Source: Bryoerythrophyllum caledonicum (lineage: Eukaryota > Streptophyta > Bryopsida > Pottiales > Pottiaceae). Taken from it: a DNA stretch of 64,000 bases. The notes beneath the pieces were generated by a model. The model ran no database searches. It saw nothing but the letters and a program-made list of their open reading frames with translations, and was not told the origin of the DNA. Of this stretch, positions 24,761-38,800 are shown piece after piece (the first letter of the stretch is position 1; every line of letters begins with the position of its first letter). The stretch is from the NCBI GenBank assembly GCA_963971425.1, contig OZ020518.1:9031989-9095988 (forward strand), written 5' to 3'. A program made the translations under genes and the position numbers.

Positions 24761-25141
24761 TTAGAATAGCGTAATTTTTTTAAGGTCCACTGTGAAAAAA
24801 ATCATATTTCTTCAAAGCTACTGTCATGCAGCATTTTAACCAAAAGTCTCATGATCAAAATTGAGACTTCAAGAAACTGCAAAAAAATAAGTAGTCTTAC
24901 CAAAATGTAGAATGTATATTATTTGAGGTGAATATGATATAATAGCAGAAATAGCAGAAAAGATATCTACAAGGAAGGCAGAGGTTGTATAGATAGTTTT
25001 ATCGGAAAAGACAAATGAACTAACTTTGTGGCTTAAAAGGAGGCCCTTCCAAATCGTTGGGCTACTAACCCAACAGTTTGTTGAGCTAGGCACATTGGGA
25101 CATGGAGTTGCAAATCTGAAGGACGTGTATATGGATGGAGA

Positions 25142-26040
25142 TGTAAAGCGGAAATTCACTATTTCCAAAACATCCAAGAGTACTTACTCATTTGGATTTG
25201 TTCTCGAGGATGATCACACGTCTACTAGTATTAGGTAGTTGTATGCTAATTACATGTGAAAAGCTATCTTCTATTGAAATACTCAAGGTTATCAATCTAC
25301 TTTAGAAGATTTTAGAAAAACAAAATTCATTCTTAAAGGATTAGAGATTCTTGGTTAAACCCCAAGAATAAGAGTGCATGACAGGAGCCTTGCTCCTTGT
25401 CTCAATAATATGTGTGCCATAAAGCTCTAGTCTATGCTACATTGGGCAAATAGATTCTATCCATTTCATTGCTCATTGCTTTTGGTTCTTTAATTACGTC
25501 CTTGAATGATTCACAAACTTACTTCATACAATCAAGCTCCACACTTTTCACGTATGTCCAATCACATCGAGGACTCAGGTTCAATCCTTCAACCAATAGG
25601 TTAGATCTTCAACATCACACAAGTTAGACAATCTACATTATTTTTTCAAATTAATAACAATAACTTAACTTTCACACAAAAAAGTTAGTCTACTTTAAGG
25701 CTACTTCCTCCTCAAGTCTAGACCTAACTTTAATTACTTGTATGCATATGATGCCTCATGCATTGCATGAAATATACACTCGTAATGCTTTATAATGCAA
25801 TTGTTTTAATGAGAATGATGACTTACACTCTCATTCTTTTATTTTTTTGAGTATTTTCTACTCGTACTTAAAGATTCTAATTTATACTTGTACTTCTACT
25901 CAAGCATGTATGAAGTTTTCTTAATCACAATCACTCTCCTATAAGAATATATTCACTTAAGTTCACTCTTTAAACACACAAGGTCATTATTAACCTAATT
26001 AGGGTTTTGCCCTAATTTTGACTATTAAGACCTAATTATG
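25142..26040 (-). mobile_element. Family L LTR copy 3, first part (split by family-G element)
   Basis: It begins TGTAAAGCGGAAATTCAC, the counterpart of TGTAAACCGG at 31905, and stays collinear with 31905-33523 (shared TCCACACTTTTCACGTA and other blocks) until 26040. There the family-G element begins. Homology to the remaining part of family L resumes at 31409. Confidence 0.8.
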
Positions 26041-27298
26041 TGTTGCAAGTCGTCGGGTCAGTATTCCTCCGGAAGGCAATCAATTGTTGTCAAATGCTCT
26101 CAAAATAAACCGCTCCAGTGTCGCTCCCACAGAGACCTATTGTTTCTTTCTAAATAACCTACAAAAATTAACTACCAACACTACTCCAAAGGTTAGCTTT
26201 CCTACTCATTCATTTTTTCAATATCCGGATCCTTCCGAATTCTGAACTTCTTACAATACCTTCCGGGTCTAATTTCTGGAAAGCACGAAGGGAGCTTTAT
26301 TTATTTTTGTTCCTCCTCATAGAGTCTTCCGGACAGTTTAAACGAGTGATCGGAAGGCCATTGATCATGTTTGTGTAAGTGGCTGGATTCCCCAGTGTCT
26401 TGTGACTTAAAGTGGCTAGACACCACTCTCCATATTCCGCTAACCGGTGGACGATTGTTGCTACTAGACCCCCGCTCTCACAACATCCGGATAGTTATCC
26501 GGACGTAGTTATGCAGAGACGAGTACGGACTACAACGACATTTCGGTCAGTACTATGGTGGTTCTATTGAGTGAGCCATACTGTTTGCAAAGAGGATTTC
26601 CTTCTAGACATACACATTAGACTTTTTCCCTATCGTAGGAGGAGATTCCGACGTCAACTGGAATTCGGGTTCATACGTAGCTTCCGTGCCCTAAAGACAA
26701 CTAGGCACACCTTTGCAATACATCTCTTCCCCTCCAGGCTACCTCTGGACCATAGAGAGTATCAAGCCTCTCCCTAAATGCTTCTCCAGCTCTTCCCGGC
26801 GTTCTCCCAATGCAAGTTCCAACTGGTTACCTCAAATAAAAACACTCTAACACTCACCACAAAAGAACTTAATCACCACACCACAACCAAAATGGATCCA
26901 TTTCTTACAAAAAAACACTCAACACCACAAGTTTAACATAATCAACATGGTGATAAGTTGAAAACAACGTTCTCAGCAAGAGAAACAAGATGATGAGTTT
27001 CTTAAAACTCACTTACTAAATACAAGCTAAATTTCCTAATTTAAGTCTACCTAATCCGCGAGAAATCCGGAAAATTTTATCGTGACAACAAAAAGGCCCT
27101 ATCTCCAGAAGTTCGATAATTCCTGGCTCAAAAACAAAAATTTGGATCTAAGATCCGGATTTACCGTTCCTAAATCTTAAAGTGGGTACAAAATTCCTTA
27201 GTCTAAGGTTTGGTAGCCGGTTGCAATTCGGAGCCCCATCGTTAATCGCTACTAAACCTAAGTAACTAAGAATTTCCTAACTCTAATCCTAAATCTAA

Positions 27299-30200
27299 CT
27301 AGGGGGTCTTTTAGACACCCTTATTCCTAGTATTCCTAAGCGAAGGGGACTCGTCCACGACTCTCTTCGCCTTCTCCAAAGATGATTCCGGCACCTGGCC
27401 CTTACTTCAGGAAGCTGATGTAGTTGGCGTCCGGTCTTTGGTTGGTGGCACTACCTACGTTGCCTTCTCAACTATTCCAATCGATGTTTCTATCATGTCC
27501 CGGTGTCGTGAAGTAATTGAGTACATGATGTGAAAACATATGTTAGTATAAGAAAAAAGGGGGTATTGAATGGTCTAGGCCAACAGTGAAAATATGACTA
27601 GTGGATTCATCCTCTACCACACGGTCATACTTTACCAGGGCGAGCCTTATCTTGGAAATTATTCCTGCATCTTGTCACTAGCTCAGGGTTCAAGAGCATC
27701 AACCGGCTATTACACTGCTGAAGTATCAACAGTCCCCGGACCACGCGCCACATCAATTGTTCAGATAATCTGCAAGATTCGAACTTTGAATCAATTTATT
27801 GTGGCGGAACACTTAGCCAACCTTCTGAGTCGTGATCGATGTGTGTAGATATTATCTAGTAGCATATAAAGTGTTTGTAGCACTATGGTTACCTAAAATA
27901 TTTAAAAAATCAATCACGGTTGGTAATATCTTTATAAGTTTGAAGTATGTTAGAATAGTGGATAAATGAAATTGGAAGTTGATATAGAAAGCTCACTTTG
28001 TATGTTTTTTAATTAGTTGTGGTCTCTAGATTATTTAAGACTTAATGTTTGATGTTAAGCCTTTAAGAAAAAAATTGAGCTTAAAGTTTAGAGTTTAGAT
28101 GTAAATGTTTAAATTGAGAAGATAAAGATAGTTTATACATGGCAAGGGGATAGAAGGATAAGAGGAGGTGGCAAGGGATGAAGGGAGGTGGTGAGGAATG
28201 GAGGGAGGATGGCTTTGGATGAAAGTCCTTATCCCATTCACCAATTTCCATGACCAATGAGGATTCAAGGGGCTGCCCGAGGCAGCTAGGGGGTTTTGAG
28301 CAACTATAAGACCGATTGGAAGGAAGTAAAGATCAGAATCGGATAGATGGGATTGTGGGCTCTAGTTTTGGAACAAAAAATTTAGGATTTTGAGTTTCGA
28401 AGGAGTTATGAGCGTTTGAGGTTAGTGGGCGATTTAAAGACCTATTGCCACTCTTTTGAGCATTCCAAGAGTTTTAAAAGAGCTTTTGGAGATCGGGAGG
28501 AGAGGTTGAAAAGGTATTTTTAATTTCTATCTAGTGCGCGGCAAAATCAAAGGATTTGGAGTTGTACTAAAGGAGATATTTGGAGTTGAACAGAGTGCAT
28601 ATATTTTCTAAGACCGTGAGTATATCACTTTGATGTTGGTGATGGTTTTGGCCATATCTTTTGCTTTCGGGCGAATTTGGCTAAGATTTTTAGGGAAGGT
28701 GGTTCATATAGTTGAAAAGCTACAACTTTAATTTCGTGGCGTTTGGAGATTTTTCTCGATATTTATGAAGATTATTGTACGCGGGTGTTTGTAAGCAAGG
28801 GTTTAAAGAGGCAGTGAGTATTTTGACGATATCTCAAGATCCGTAACGAATTTGCGGTTGAGATTTGGAGTGGTAGTTATTTATAGTACATCAACGCTTC
28901 TTCTAAAAATAGTAGTCATTTCAACGGTTGGATTTAGAGATACATGCCCTTAGGATTCGGGATTGTTTTCCTTTCTAAGGTTTGTAAGTTTTACATAGTT
29001 TTCTTAAGTAGTTGGACACTTTTGTCCTACAAAGACTTATGTATTGAGGTGATTGTCTTTTAAAAGGGAAAATCTATAAATATAGTTGGATTTACACCTC
29101 CAAGAACTTGGTTGAGTAAAAGTTGCAGAAACTCAGTGTTTTTTTGGAATACAAACTCTCTGCTACGACACCGGACACTGGAATTCTTCTGAGGGAGCCT
29201 TGTCGAGAGTGGAGAGGTCGACTTCTAGAGGATGGAGGAGGGTGATGAGGAAGGTCGCCGGAAGACTAGAGGGGTCTCTAGGTAGAATGCTTTTGGAAGC
29301 GTATTCTCCCAAGCCTTAAGCACTTCCCTGCCGAGGAGGGGGAGGTTACTCCAGCTCATGGGAGAAGATGCGTCCGGAGTTTCGAAAACCTCATTGTTCT
29401 TCCTGGAAGCCTCCGAAGCTCTTCTTGATGGCCAAACTTCATCCATTGAGGAACCAAGGTTGATTAGTGAGGTGGGCGCCACAAGTTCTTCAAGTGCCAT
29501 GTTGTTGACCAAGAGCTCCATCTGGCTCCAGGTCTTCTCCATCGTCCGGCCGTGATCCATAAGGAACCAGATGATCTGGCCCCGATTCAGCTTTCCTTCA
29601 TTCTTGAGTCGTTTATCAAAGAGGAGGCTTTGGTTGACCGTATCAACCGGAAAACTCAGCATCGTTCAGACTTCCACTAGTGCCTACGCTGATGCGTTCG
29701 CCTTGTCCTCTGCCTCCTTCCGAGCAACCCGTGCCTCTACTAATGCTGCTTCTGCTTCCGCCACCGCCAGTTCTTGTTGGAGTTTGGCACGCCCTTGGAT
29801 CAACGGGGCATGTTGTTCCTCTAGTATGCTCAATTGGTCCTCCTTGTGTCGGAGGTCCTTCATCCAAGGAAGGATATTTTTCACCTCCTCTACCTTCAAT
29901 TCTTCCAAGATCTCTTTCACCAGCATCATGCTTTCCGCGGTGAATTGATTAAGCAGCGCAGCTCTCCATGCCACGTGCTTTAGTAATTCCATGATCTCTT
30001 TCCTTGAATTTCCACTGAGTTCCAGAGCCTCTGCCTTAGATACTTGTTCTTGTTGGGTGGATAGGCCAGTTGGATCTGGAGTGATTAGTATATTCTCCAT
30101 CTGGGTTTGTTGAGCTCCTTCCAATTCTGCCTCCCGCCGCGCTGACCGACTCTTCTTCCGGGTCTAAGGGGTTTCAACCGGAGGGGGCTCCGATTCTTCG

Positions 30201-30884
30201 AGCTTGTCTTCAGAGTCTATCTTTGGTCTGCCGTACTTCTGAATATTCAAAAGTTCTTCGTATCCGTCTTCTTCCGCCGATGTCAGCAAATGGTGCTTGG
30301 CGTAAAGGTGAATCATGTCGGACGGAAGTGACAATCCGGTCTTCTTCGTTTGGTGGAGGTTCTTGACCAACCGTCCGATTAGGTCACTCATCAAAGAGGC
30401 CCAGTCAACGGTGATCTTCTTCCTCATCGCTCCTAGAAAGGTGCATGCCCACTTGGACACCAACCTTTTGAGCTTCTCCGGATCGAAGATAGAGAATCCT
30501 ACGACTATCGAAGCCTCGGGATCACTGAGATCACTCGTGTAGTAGCCGTCCTTCGGGTCGGCATTTCGACGGAATTCCCCCTCTAGAAACTCGTCATTTT
30601 TTTTGTATCTTCACTGCCCCGTCCTTGAAGTCGTACGTCCACTTCCACTCGGCCACTATCCACCTCTCCGGGTGAACTCGGAGGCTGCCGTCATTCTCGT
30701 TGTCCGGATCCCCGATCAACTTCGTCACCAAGCCCTCCTCTTTTATACCCCACGTCACTTCCATGAGTCCGACAGACCCCATTTCGTCTAGAAAATGGTA
30801 GAGGACCTAGACATACTTGTCTTCTACGAGATATTCCGGCGTCACCTTCTCGATCGGTGGCCCTCCGGCGGTAGTATTCTTCAT
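27299..30884 (-). pseudogene. Family-G gag-like protein (copy B), interrupted by a solo LTR
   Basis: Reverse-strand gene starting at ATG 30884. The domains in order are an N-terminal region (MEVTWGIKEEGLV, DGSLRVHPERWIVAEW), a helical capsid-like domain (KWACTFLGAMRKKITVDW, then LIGRLVKNLHQ and HLYAKHHLLTSAEE, 30463-30300), an acidic linker, a long coiled coil (30000-29690), and a block with TWSQMELLVNNM and a Ser/Pro tail. After removal of the LTR at 27504-29170 and one CCGG, it continues to a final TAG at 27299-27301. In-frame stops include TAG and TGA near 29680-29663. It resembles 'putative plant transposon protein' gag-like families, but I could not run a search. No enzymatic motif is visible. 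Confidence 0.65.
27504..29170 (+). mobile_element. Solo LTR, family S, inside family-G copy B
   Basis: It starts TGTCGTGAAG and ends CTACGACA, so TGTCGT and ACGACA form the short inverted ends usual for LTRs. It is flanked by CCGG at 27500-27503 and 29171-29174. Copy A, which lacks the insertion, shows a contiguous sequence at the same place (near 6525). It is 1667 bp without a gene. A TATA-like TATAAATATA lies near 29070, which suggests forward transcription. Confidence 0.82.
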
Positions 30885-31413
30885 CTATAGCGTCCTTCCA
30901 GCCCGATCTCCACTCCCAGCCACAGATATCTCTAAATGTTATTCAACCTCACTTTTTTTCAGTCACACCTGCACACACTGATCTCGCAAAAGCACTCGCT
31001 ACTCGGAATACTTTTGGACTCCGAAAGTAAAAGAAGACAGAAGGTAGGAGAGAGAGAGCAGAAAACGACAAGGTAAAATGGTGATGCCTTCCTTTTTCTA
31101 ACCCCTTTATGTATGACACAACGTACGGACCTCTATCAATGCTGTCGGGCTCATGATGTCCTATTCTGGATTCTAGATACTATCCGAAATATTTCGAACA
31201 TCTTTTGGATACTCTGGACGTCGAGTTTCCAAAAGATTATTTAAGATAACGTTGTTTAACAATTCCCGTTAGGCCCAAAATCCTTATTCATTATTTTTGT
31301 CTAGTTGTACAATTATGTACTACTCTATTCACTAAATTTTTAATTTTCCCCCTTTGTTTATCAGATTTCAAGGTTATATCCGAAACCATGTGGAAACGGA
31401 TTCCCACATTATG

Positions 31414-31790
31414 CATTAATATGTTATTTAATAGTAGACACATGCATAAACGATACAAAAAAAAAAGATTTAAATTAAATAGATACTCTTACAAATTCAA
31501 TAAGAGCTCCTCCTAGCTTTCTTTAAGCTAAGATGCACACGCCAAGTCTTTATATTGTAAATACGACCTATTTAAGTAGTTATTTATACTACATATTTTC
31601 TAAGAGTCATATTATTATATTATTCTTTAACTTTCTACCACTTATATAACTTAGACTATTAGAAGCTTCATGCCTTTCCATCAAGGATTGTGCCTTTACC
31701 AAAGGCCACAAATTTAACCATTTTCTCGCTATCCTTCAACTCCTTGATATGAATATGTGATTTGTAATCAGGATTGCTATCTTGCGAGCG
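31414..31790 (-). mobile_element. Family L LTR copy 3, second part
   Basis: Collinear with the later part of 31905-33523: both carry an AGCTTT...AAGCTA segment, then CCTTTCC/CCAAAGG blocks followed by TTGATATGAATA. This is the continuation of the copy interrupted at 26040. The true outer end (GGCTCTACA) is not preserved. Confidence 0.65.
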
Positions 31791-31904
31791 GCTCGCGGCA
31801 AGCCGTGAGCACTAAATTTTTAATTTTTTTTTCTACTAAATGTTTTCTTAAAAGTTAAAGCAATGCCTATGGCTGTGGATTATGTATAGATAAGATTGAC
31901 ATAT

Positions 31905-33523
31905 TGTAAACCGGAAAATTTACATTCGCAAAACATCCAAGACTCACACCAGTCTCCCTATGATTCTAAATTCTTCCCGAGATGGTCTAGCGTCAAATGT
32001 TAAGTAGTTTGTCTTTAATTGTAGGTCAAAAACTATCTTTCTACCAAATTACTTAAGTTTATACACTCATTTTTAGGAAATTAAGCCTTAAAATGCCTCA
32101 CACTTAGCATTCCACTCTTAGGGTGTTAATCCCAAGGATTTAAGTGCTTAGGTAGAGCCTTGCTCTTGATTTAACTATGAATATGCATGTTAGTTTGCCA
32201 TCTTCGGCTTTTGGATACTATCCATTGCACTTATGATTGGTTCCTTCATTAATTCCATTAGAATTCACGAATTTACCTCGTGCAATTCGCTCCACTTTTC
32301 ACGTACGTCCCACGGTTCACGCACTCACGTACTCACAACAAGTGTTAAACTCAAACAACACACAAGTTAGATTAAGCCTTTAAGTAATTCTACTATAAGT
32401 CCTGACTTAAGTCTAACCTATCTATTAGTCCTTAACACTTAAATGCAAAAAGAGTATCTTCACTCTTACACTTGCATGACTTAAGTTCTATAACTCAAAC
32501 TTAAGTTCTATCATTTATACTTAAGTTCTCCCTCACTGTAGACTTAAGTTTTCTAATTTACACATGCATAAGACTCCCATCTTATGTCTAAATACTTTAA
32601 GTTTCCACACTTAAACTCAAGTCTGACATTAACTACTTATGCATTCGTCACATTAATGCATTAAATTACTTACTCAAAATTAATTTCTAAATGCTTCACT
32701 CACATTTTAGAATTATTATTTTATCATGCACAATGTCACTTTGACATAGTTAGGATCTTTCCCTAACTTAATCTCTTGAAGATTTAATATTAAATATGCA
32801 CATTTCACTCATATGCAATACATTAAATTTAATTCATTAACACACACAATTTCATGTCACATGAACAATTAGGATGATATCCTCATTTCTACAATGAAGA
32901 TCTAAATAATTAATGCATTTATGCATAGGAATTTATTCACAATTAATACCTTATGCATACAATTGCATTTACAAAACACAATGTCAAATTTATTCTATAA
33001 AGAACTAATATTATTGCAATTATACATATTATTTAGGTCACACACAAGACTTTACACATGCAAATTCAATAATAATTGTATATATTAATAAAATTAAATA
33101 TTCTTACAACAATAAGATCATCAACTAGCTTTTATACCTAAAGCTAGGACTCACTCCAATCTTCCTCCAAGGAATTGCTATAGTAATGGCAAAGAATGCT
33201 AAAAATTCAAGCTAGTCATTCTACTCAAATTCAAGAGGCACACCTCTTGAAAAAACGGTTTTTCCTATAATTAACCATTAAGATAAATTCCACTAAATCC
33301 TCACATCTATTCATATCTATTCATGAAAAGGCACACCCTTTCCAAAGGGTGCGAGTTCAACCCTTTTTCCATGAATTCCTAATTCTTGGATATGAATAGG
33401 CACTTCTTAATTAATTAACTACTTAGTGTAAACTTAGTCATTAATTATTTAATTCTCCATATATCTACAATCCTTTTTACACTTAATTTTCTAAAAATAT
33501 ATTTTTAGGATTTAGGCTCTACA
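31905..33523 (-). mobile_element. Solo LTR, family L, copy 2
   Basis: On the forward strand it starts TGTAAACCGG and ends GGCTCTACA. In element orientation that is TGTAGAGCC...GGTTTACA, the same termini as 8735-10085. It is flanked by a perfect 5-bp duplication CATAT at 31900-31904 and 33524-33528. It is 1619 bp, AT-rich and non-coding. Confidence 0.92.
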
Positions 33524-33528
33524 CATAT

Positions 33529-35247
33529 GAAAAATAAAATGTAAAAATAAGATTCTTGGACACATTGTATTTTATATTTTTGAGGCTTTTATTGCTACAA
33601 TTCTTCAAAAACTTGAAACAACATTTATGACTGTGGAATTTGGTTTAGGATATTTTAAGATGTTGTAAATAATTACTTGACTATAGGAACATTAACTACT
33701 TTTTAAAAAATATGCGAGATTTTTTGAAGGAAATATCCACGTGATACTTAGTCATACCCTTGAAAGAAAAGTGTCCAAAACTAATTGATGGGAACAAGTG
33801 GAAACCATGTAAACACGTTAGAGATGTTATAAGTTTGCAGAGGATAAGGCCAACAAAATGAACGGTTTAGTACTAGGAGAAGCACATTTTCATCAATGTT
33901 GGCATCCCGTTACTAGAAGAATTTGAAACATATTGAGTCTACTTTCATGTGGTTTTGAAATGAAGGTACAATACATTATCTCCCACGTAGTTGTGATCCC
34001 TCGATTCCTGTCCACTTGAAGGATCTAACGAGGTTCATTTGGGTTTTGAGGCACCAATTTAACCATTCTTGAATTCTTTGGCCCGCGGTAGCCCCAATCT
34101 CTCCTCCACTCAGATCTGAGAAGTGCTTGATACTACAATGTTAAGTCATCCGAAGGCCATGGATTTGCAGCAACATTGCGCCGTCGAAGTGCTGTGAAAT
34201 TATGGAACTTCTCAATGAGTCTATCCAAGGCGTCGAGCTCTTCGATTGTCAGAGTTTTGAGGCCACAGTCAAGGAGTACGTCATCGCCCGGTTTGCAATT
34301 GCAGATGCATTGACTCCGATGCCGATGCCGACTTCGTTAAAACGCGTGTAAGACTGGATACTCTTTCAACCCCTATTGTTCCTCGGTAGTTCTCGCGTTG
34401 TTTCTATCAGAAAACTCTCTCTCCACCCTCCATAAAGCCAATCGCAGTGATGCTCCTACAACACTGCTATCAACAAGTCGATGGATCACCTTTGATGTGA
34501 CTCTGAAGCGCATTGCTTGGAAGATATGTGGCAGAAGGGCATCAAATTTAAGAGGATTTACTCAAATTTCATCTTGTAGCAAAAAATACGTCTTCTGGAT
34601 TGCCGCAAGGAGAGTGCATTTGTCCGTACACGCGTTGAAGTCTCCAAGGAATAAAGGTGTTGGCGTCATTGTCCATAAAGGTGCTTCTATATCGATACCT
34701 AACACTGTAGATGGATTGAAAATATAAGAACAACAATAAATAGAATAAACAACAATTGAAAATAAATAAATAAAATAAACAATAATTTCCTTACAAGAAC
34801 CTCAAGGTACATAATCAGACATGGAATTTAACACTCCGCACGTCACCCCATTAAAGTGCTACAAAAACCTTGACATCCTAGACAAGTACAACTTACAACT
34901 CTAGATGTAGCTCGAACAAAACGACTCTTGCTAATGAATCAAATTGTGAATCCACCTTCTAGGAATCCACTTATATAGGTTTAGGGTTAGATTTCTCTAC
35001 CCACTATTATTGGTATAATCCAAAGGGAAACATGTTAAAGTCGGCATAAAGTTTGCAGTTAGAAATTTATAACTGCAAACTTAATTAGGAAATTGCCGCG
35101 AATAATGTATGCAAAGGTGGTATGATCATGTAAGAGGATGAAAATATAATTTAAGATTTACGTATTTAGCAATGCATGACTCATAGGTGAATATGAAACA
35201 CGTTTTACCGTTCAGTTTAATACAAGTTCTTACTATACACCAGCAAT
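33529..35247. other. Intergenic stretch with one decayed coding-like segment
   Basis: From about 34200 to 34340 the forward strand reads ELLNESIQGVELFDCQSF and then EYVIARFAIADAL. This has protein-like composition, and a further frame follows at 34398-34727. I do not recognise the protein, the frames are short and broken, and no element ends are visible. Confidence 0.35.
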
Positions 35248-35820
35248 AACACACAATTAAGCAATTATGCACTTGGCCATATAAAAGTGCACTTGGATGC
35301 AACGGCGGCCATTGCGAACAAAAGTGGCAAAATTACAAAATTACAAAAACAAAACAATGAAAAAAATTATTTTCAAAACAAAAAAAAATTGAGGTTCTGC
35401 AACAATATTACGTACAATCATGGTTGTTAATATTGGAAGCGATTTTTTGGCATTTTCAACTCATTTTTGGTGGCCCCTCGTTATTACTAGATAAATGTGT
35501 ATTTAATATAGTTTCACAATATTTCAAAGATAGATTTGAAGGATTGTAGTGTACAAACAGGCGTAATCACAAAAAACATACTTTATGCAAGGGTTGGCAG
35601 TTGATTAAAAGATATTCTACGTAGTACATAATGCATACAATGGTGGAAACTAAATATAGACTCTTCTACAAATGGACTTAGCACCAATAGTAAAATTACC
35701 TTTACTCTATAGGATTAATGACATAACGTCTTACATCACCCTTAGAATATACTACTCTTACACATACACTATATATCAATTACCATACACAACTAGTACA
35801 CTCTCATAAAGGCACACTAT

Positions 35821-38800
35821 CTACTCCATAGAATTTAGGGCTGCTTGCAAACGGTCGTCATCGATAGCTTTGGTTTGCATTGCAATGTATTGTAGGATGT
35901 GAGCCTTTGCCGATTGAAGAATGCGAATCCTGCTTTCAACCTGCACTCCAAATACATTGCGCTTTCTCCACCCGCTGGCCTCGGACATGGTTCTTTCCGG
36001 TGTGTCTATCCATGAAAAAATGCATGCATCTTTCTCTACCCAACTATGGCTCTCCCCAGATGGCTCGCAGAATGAATCCATGCAATTTGCATACCGTTGT
36101 GCAAAAGACCCATGTCCATTAACAACCCCCTTTGGATGATGGGCCAATACCAACAAACCTTTATCTTCACTCTCAATCGGTTTTTTCCTTCCTCAATCAC
36201 TTTCCCCACATAGAATCGTACACCGCCTTCTATATCTGCTCGATCAACACTCAAGGCTACAAACTGTCCACAACAGATATCAGATTGTGGATTAAATGGT
36301 GGAAATGGGTCGTGATTACCTGCATACATTGCTCCTTCTTAGGCGCGTTCCTCAACATAGTTGCGCTCTGTTCGTTGTGCCCTACGCACTACTTGATTAG
36401 AAAGTCTTCCTCTACGAGGACCAAAGTATCCTTGAGCCTCGGCATTTGGAAGCATGGCCACTACCTGCTCTACGACATTTACCTCGCGATTTTCTTCACT
36501 TGCACCATCCATTACATCCAAAGATGCACTCCCTGTAGGTCCGGTGTTGGAGAACTCTGAAGGCCAAAACGGTGAAGTACGATGCTCATTGCTATGGTCT
36601 TTGTGCGGAAATTGAGCTAAATAGAGTTTCAATCTTTCAACCTCTACTTTTGCCTCACGATTCTTGTCCTCATGCTGCAATCTTTGAATGCACATTTGTT
36701 TATATGTAATGAAATCATCCAACGCCTTCAACTCCCGTTTGTCCGCTGCAAATACTTCCGCAAACGATGGTCGCTCATCCCTATTTGGCAATGACCTCAA
36801 AGTTTTTGTCCCTGCCTCCGGTCCCCATGGATCCTTGCAATAATGCTTGTGTTGTACTCGAACCTCACGAGTCCCTTCTCGATTGTCCATATAGAATCGC
36901 ATGTGGTGCGGAAATGTTATGCCCACCAATGAATCCTGACCTATCAGTAAGTGAGGAGTTATGAACAATTTCCAATCCCATACATTCTCTAGCAGCCGGG
37001 CGCTAACAAATGCCTCCGTAGAAGATGTTCCTCGTTCTATAAGACTAATTATTTCCTTCAACGAGTCCACGTCCGACCTCTTCAACATATTTGATATACA
37101 ACTGAAGCGTTGATCAATATCTTTGTGTGTATGGCCCACTATAAAAAAAGATAGTTCCACCTCCTGAAAAAACCCCAATCCCACCAATGTAGCACATAGA
37201 GCAAATATATAAATGTTTTTGTTCTCACGTGTGCAGTTGTCCGTCTGAATTCGCAACGTTGGTGGCAAAAAGCCCCTCCTCCGCAACACATCTCCTATCA
37301 CGTACAACAATGTACTCACAACTTGGTTGCTATCGTGTTTGTGGTGAGCCCCAAACCACACGTCGCAATATAAACCAATCCCATGTACAAGAGCACCACA
37401 AAGATGGGTCTTCACAAACCGGTGTTTAATGTTCTTCACAGTCTGACGCATCCTCAATACCATCGTCGTGTTTTGGTTCATCCCATCCACTATGATGCAC
37501 ATGTACAACTAAGGGCTAATATAACACGACCTCTTGAATATCCAATAATGCCTACGTTCTTCCATCTGGCTGCGCAGATGCAACATAAACAACTCCTTTA
37601 TCTTAATCCTTGCATCCGCATTGATGGTTCCCTCCATGGCACATTTATACTCCCAACAATGATAACACTTTGAGAATCTTGAGAATGGAGGTACCTGAAC
37701 GTAGGGATACTTCATGCGCCACATCCTCCGGAACGAACTCATAGAAATGGTTTCCCCATTACAAATTCTCTTGACCTCCTCGTTCACGTAATTGAATACA
37801 TCAAATTTGGTTGTATTCATAGGAAGGAGAATAAGAGGCACCACTTCGTTGTCACTCCTACGGCAAATACAACGATGAGGTTGAGGACAACCAGCTTCAT
37901 CGACAAATGATTTAAAGCAAGCCTCTGCCGCAGACATTCTAGTGCTCTCTCTGATCGGATTTGAAAAGATATTCCCGTGAATCGATGTCACTCTTCTATA
38001 TATTAGATAGTCCTTCTTCAATTGCTTAAAGCGCCTCTGTGAATATCCAACCCCAAGAGCGTAGCAAACATTGCAAACTTGTTTTCCATCTAACTTTGTT
38101 ACAAACTTGTCTGGACGAGTTTCTTCTGTCCTTGTGTAAAAAAAAACCAGCATCTGTCATATCCACGTACTTCGTACTGAAAACTCTGTAGCCCATGCAT
38201 TATATTGCATGTCCAATAGATACCTTGCTGGAACGTCCCTCAAACAATTGTGTTTGCATCCTCCTTGTGCCATTGCAATTTGCACGCTTCTAAGCGATAC
38301 CTTAGATGGTGCAGCTTCTGTCAATGATGGCTCTCATGAATCTCTTGAATTCTCTCTTGAATCTCTCCTTCTTATTTTGTATAGAATATGGACGACGTGT
38401 TGGTCTAACATAAGCAAATCCATCTACATGGGGCAAATCTTGGATGTTTGAGGGAGTAGGCTAGGAAAACGACGAATTTTCATCTACGGCGTTAGAAGCT
38501 TGACTACTGCGTCGAGACCTCTCGGTGGATCCTGGTGTGTTGATGAACTCAGGATAATCAAATTCTGGGGCCATCACTTGTGTAGGTGCTATCTGTGATC
38601 CAATGTCACCATGGACACTTGTAATATCAGGTTCTACAGCCACTACACGTAGCAAAGACCGATGCCAACGAATGATCAAGCCCTCACACATGCCAAGGCG
38701 TTCTCCTACAATCTCTCCGGTCCAATGCAATGCATCATCTATCATAGTGATACGCACCGCCACCTCGAATGGGAACAACTTCGACCCATTCAATTCCATA

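Larger units (their letters stand above)
26041..31408 (-). mobile_element. Family-G retroelement, copy B, with target duplication
   Basis: The insertion starts TGTTGCAAGTCG at 26041 and ends ATTCCCACA at 31408 (TG...CA). It is flanked by a perfect 5-bp duplication TTATG (26036-26040, 31409-31413), and a family L LTR continues on both sides. In element orientation it starts TGTGGGA. A TGTGGGA motif preceded by a purine-rich tract recurs about 91 bp before its 3' end, which suggests a very short 3' LTR. I cannot show a matching 5' LTR. It encodes one gag-like protein and no polymerase, so it would be non-autonomous. It carries its own passenger, a solo LTR at 27504-29170. Confidence 0.85.
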
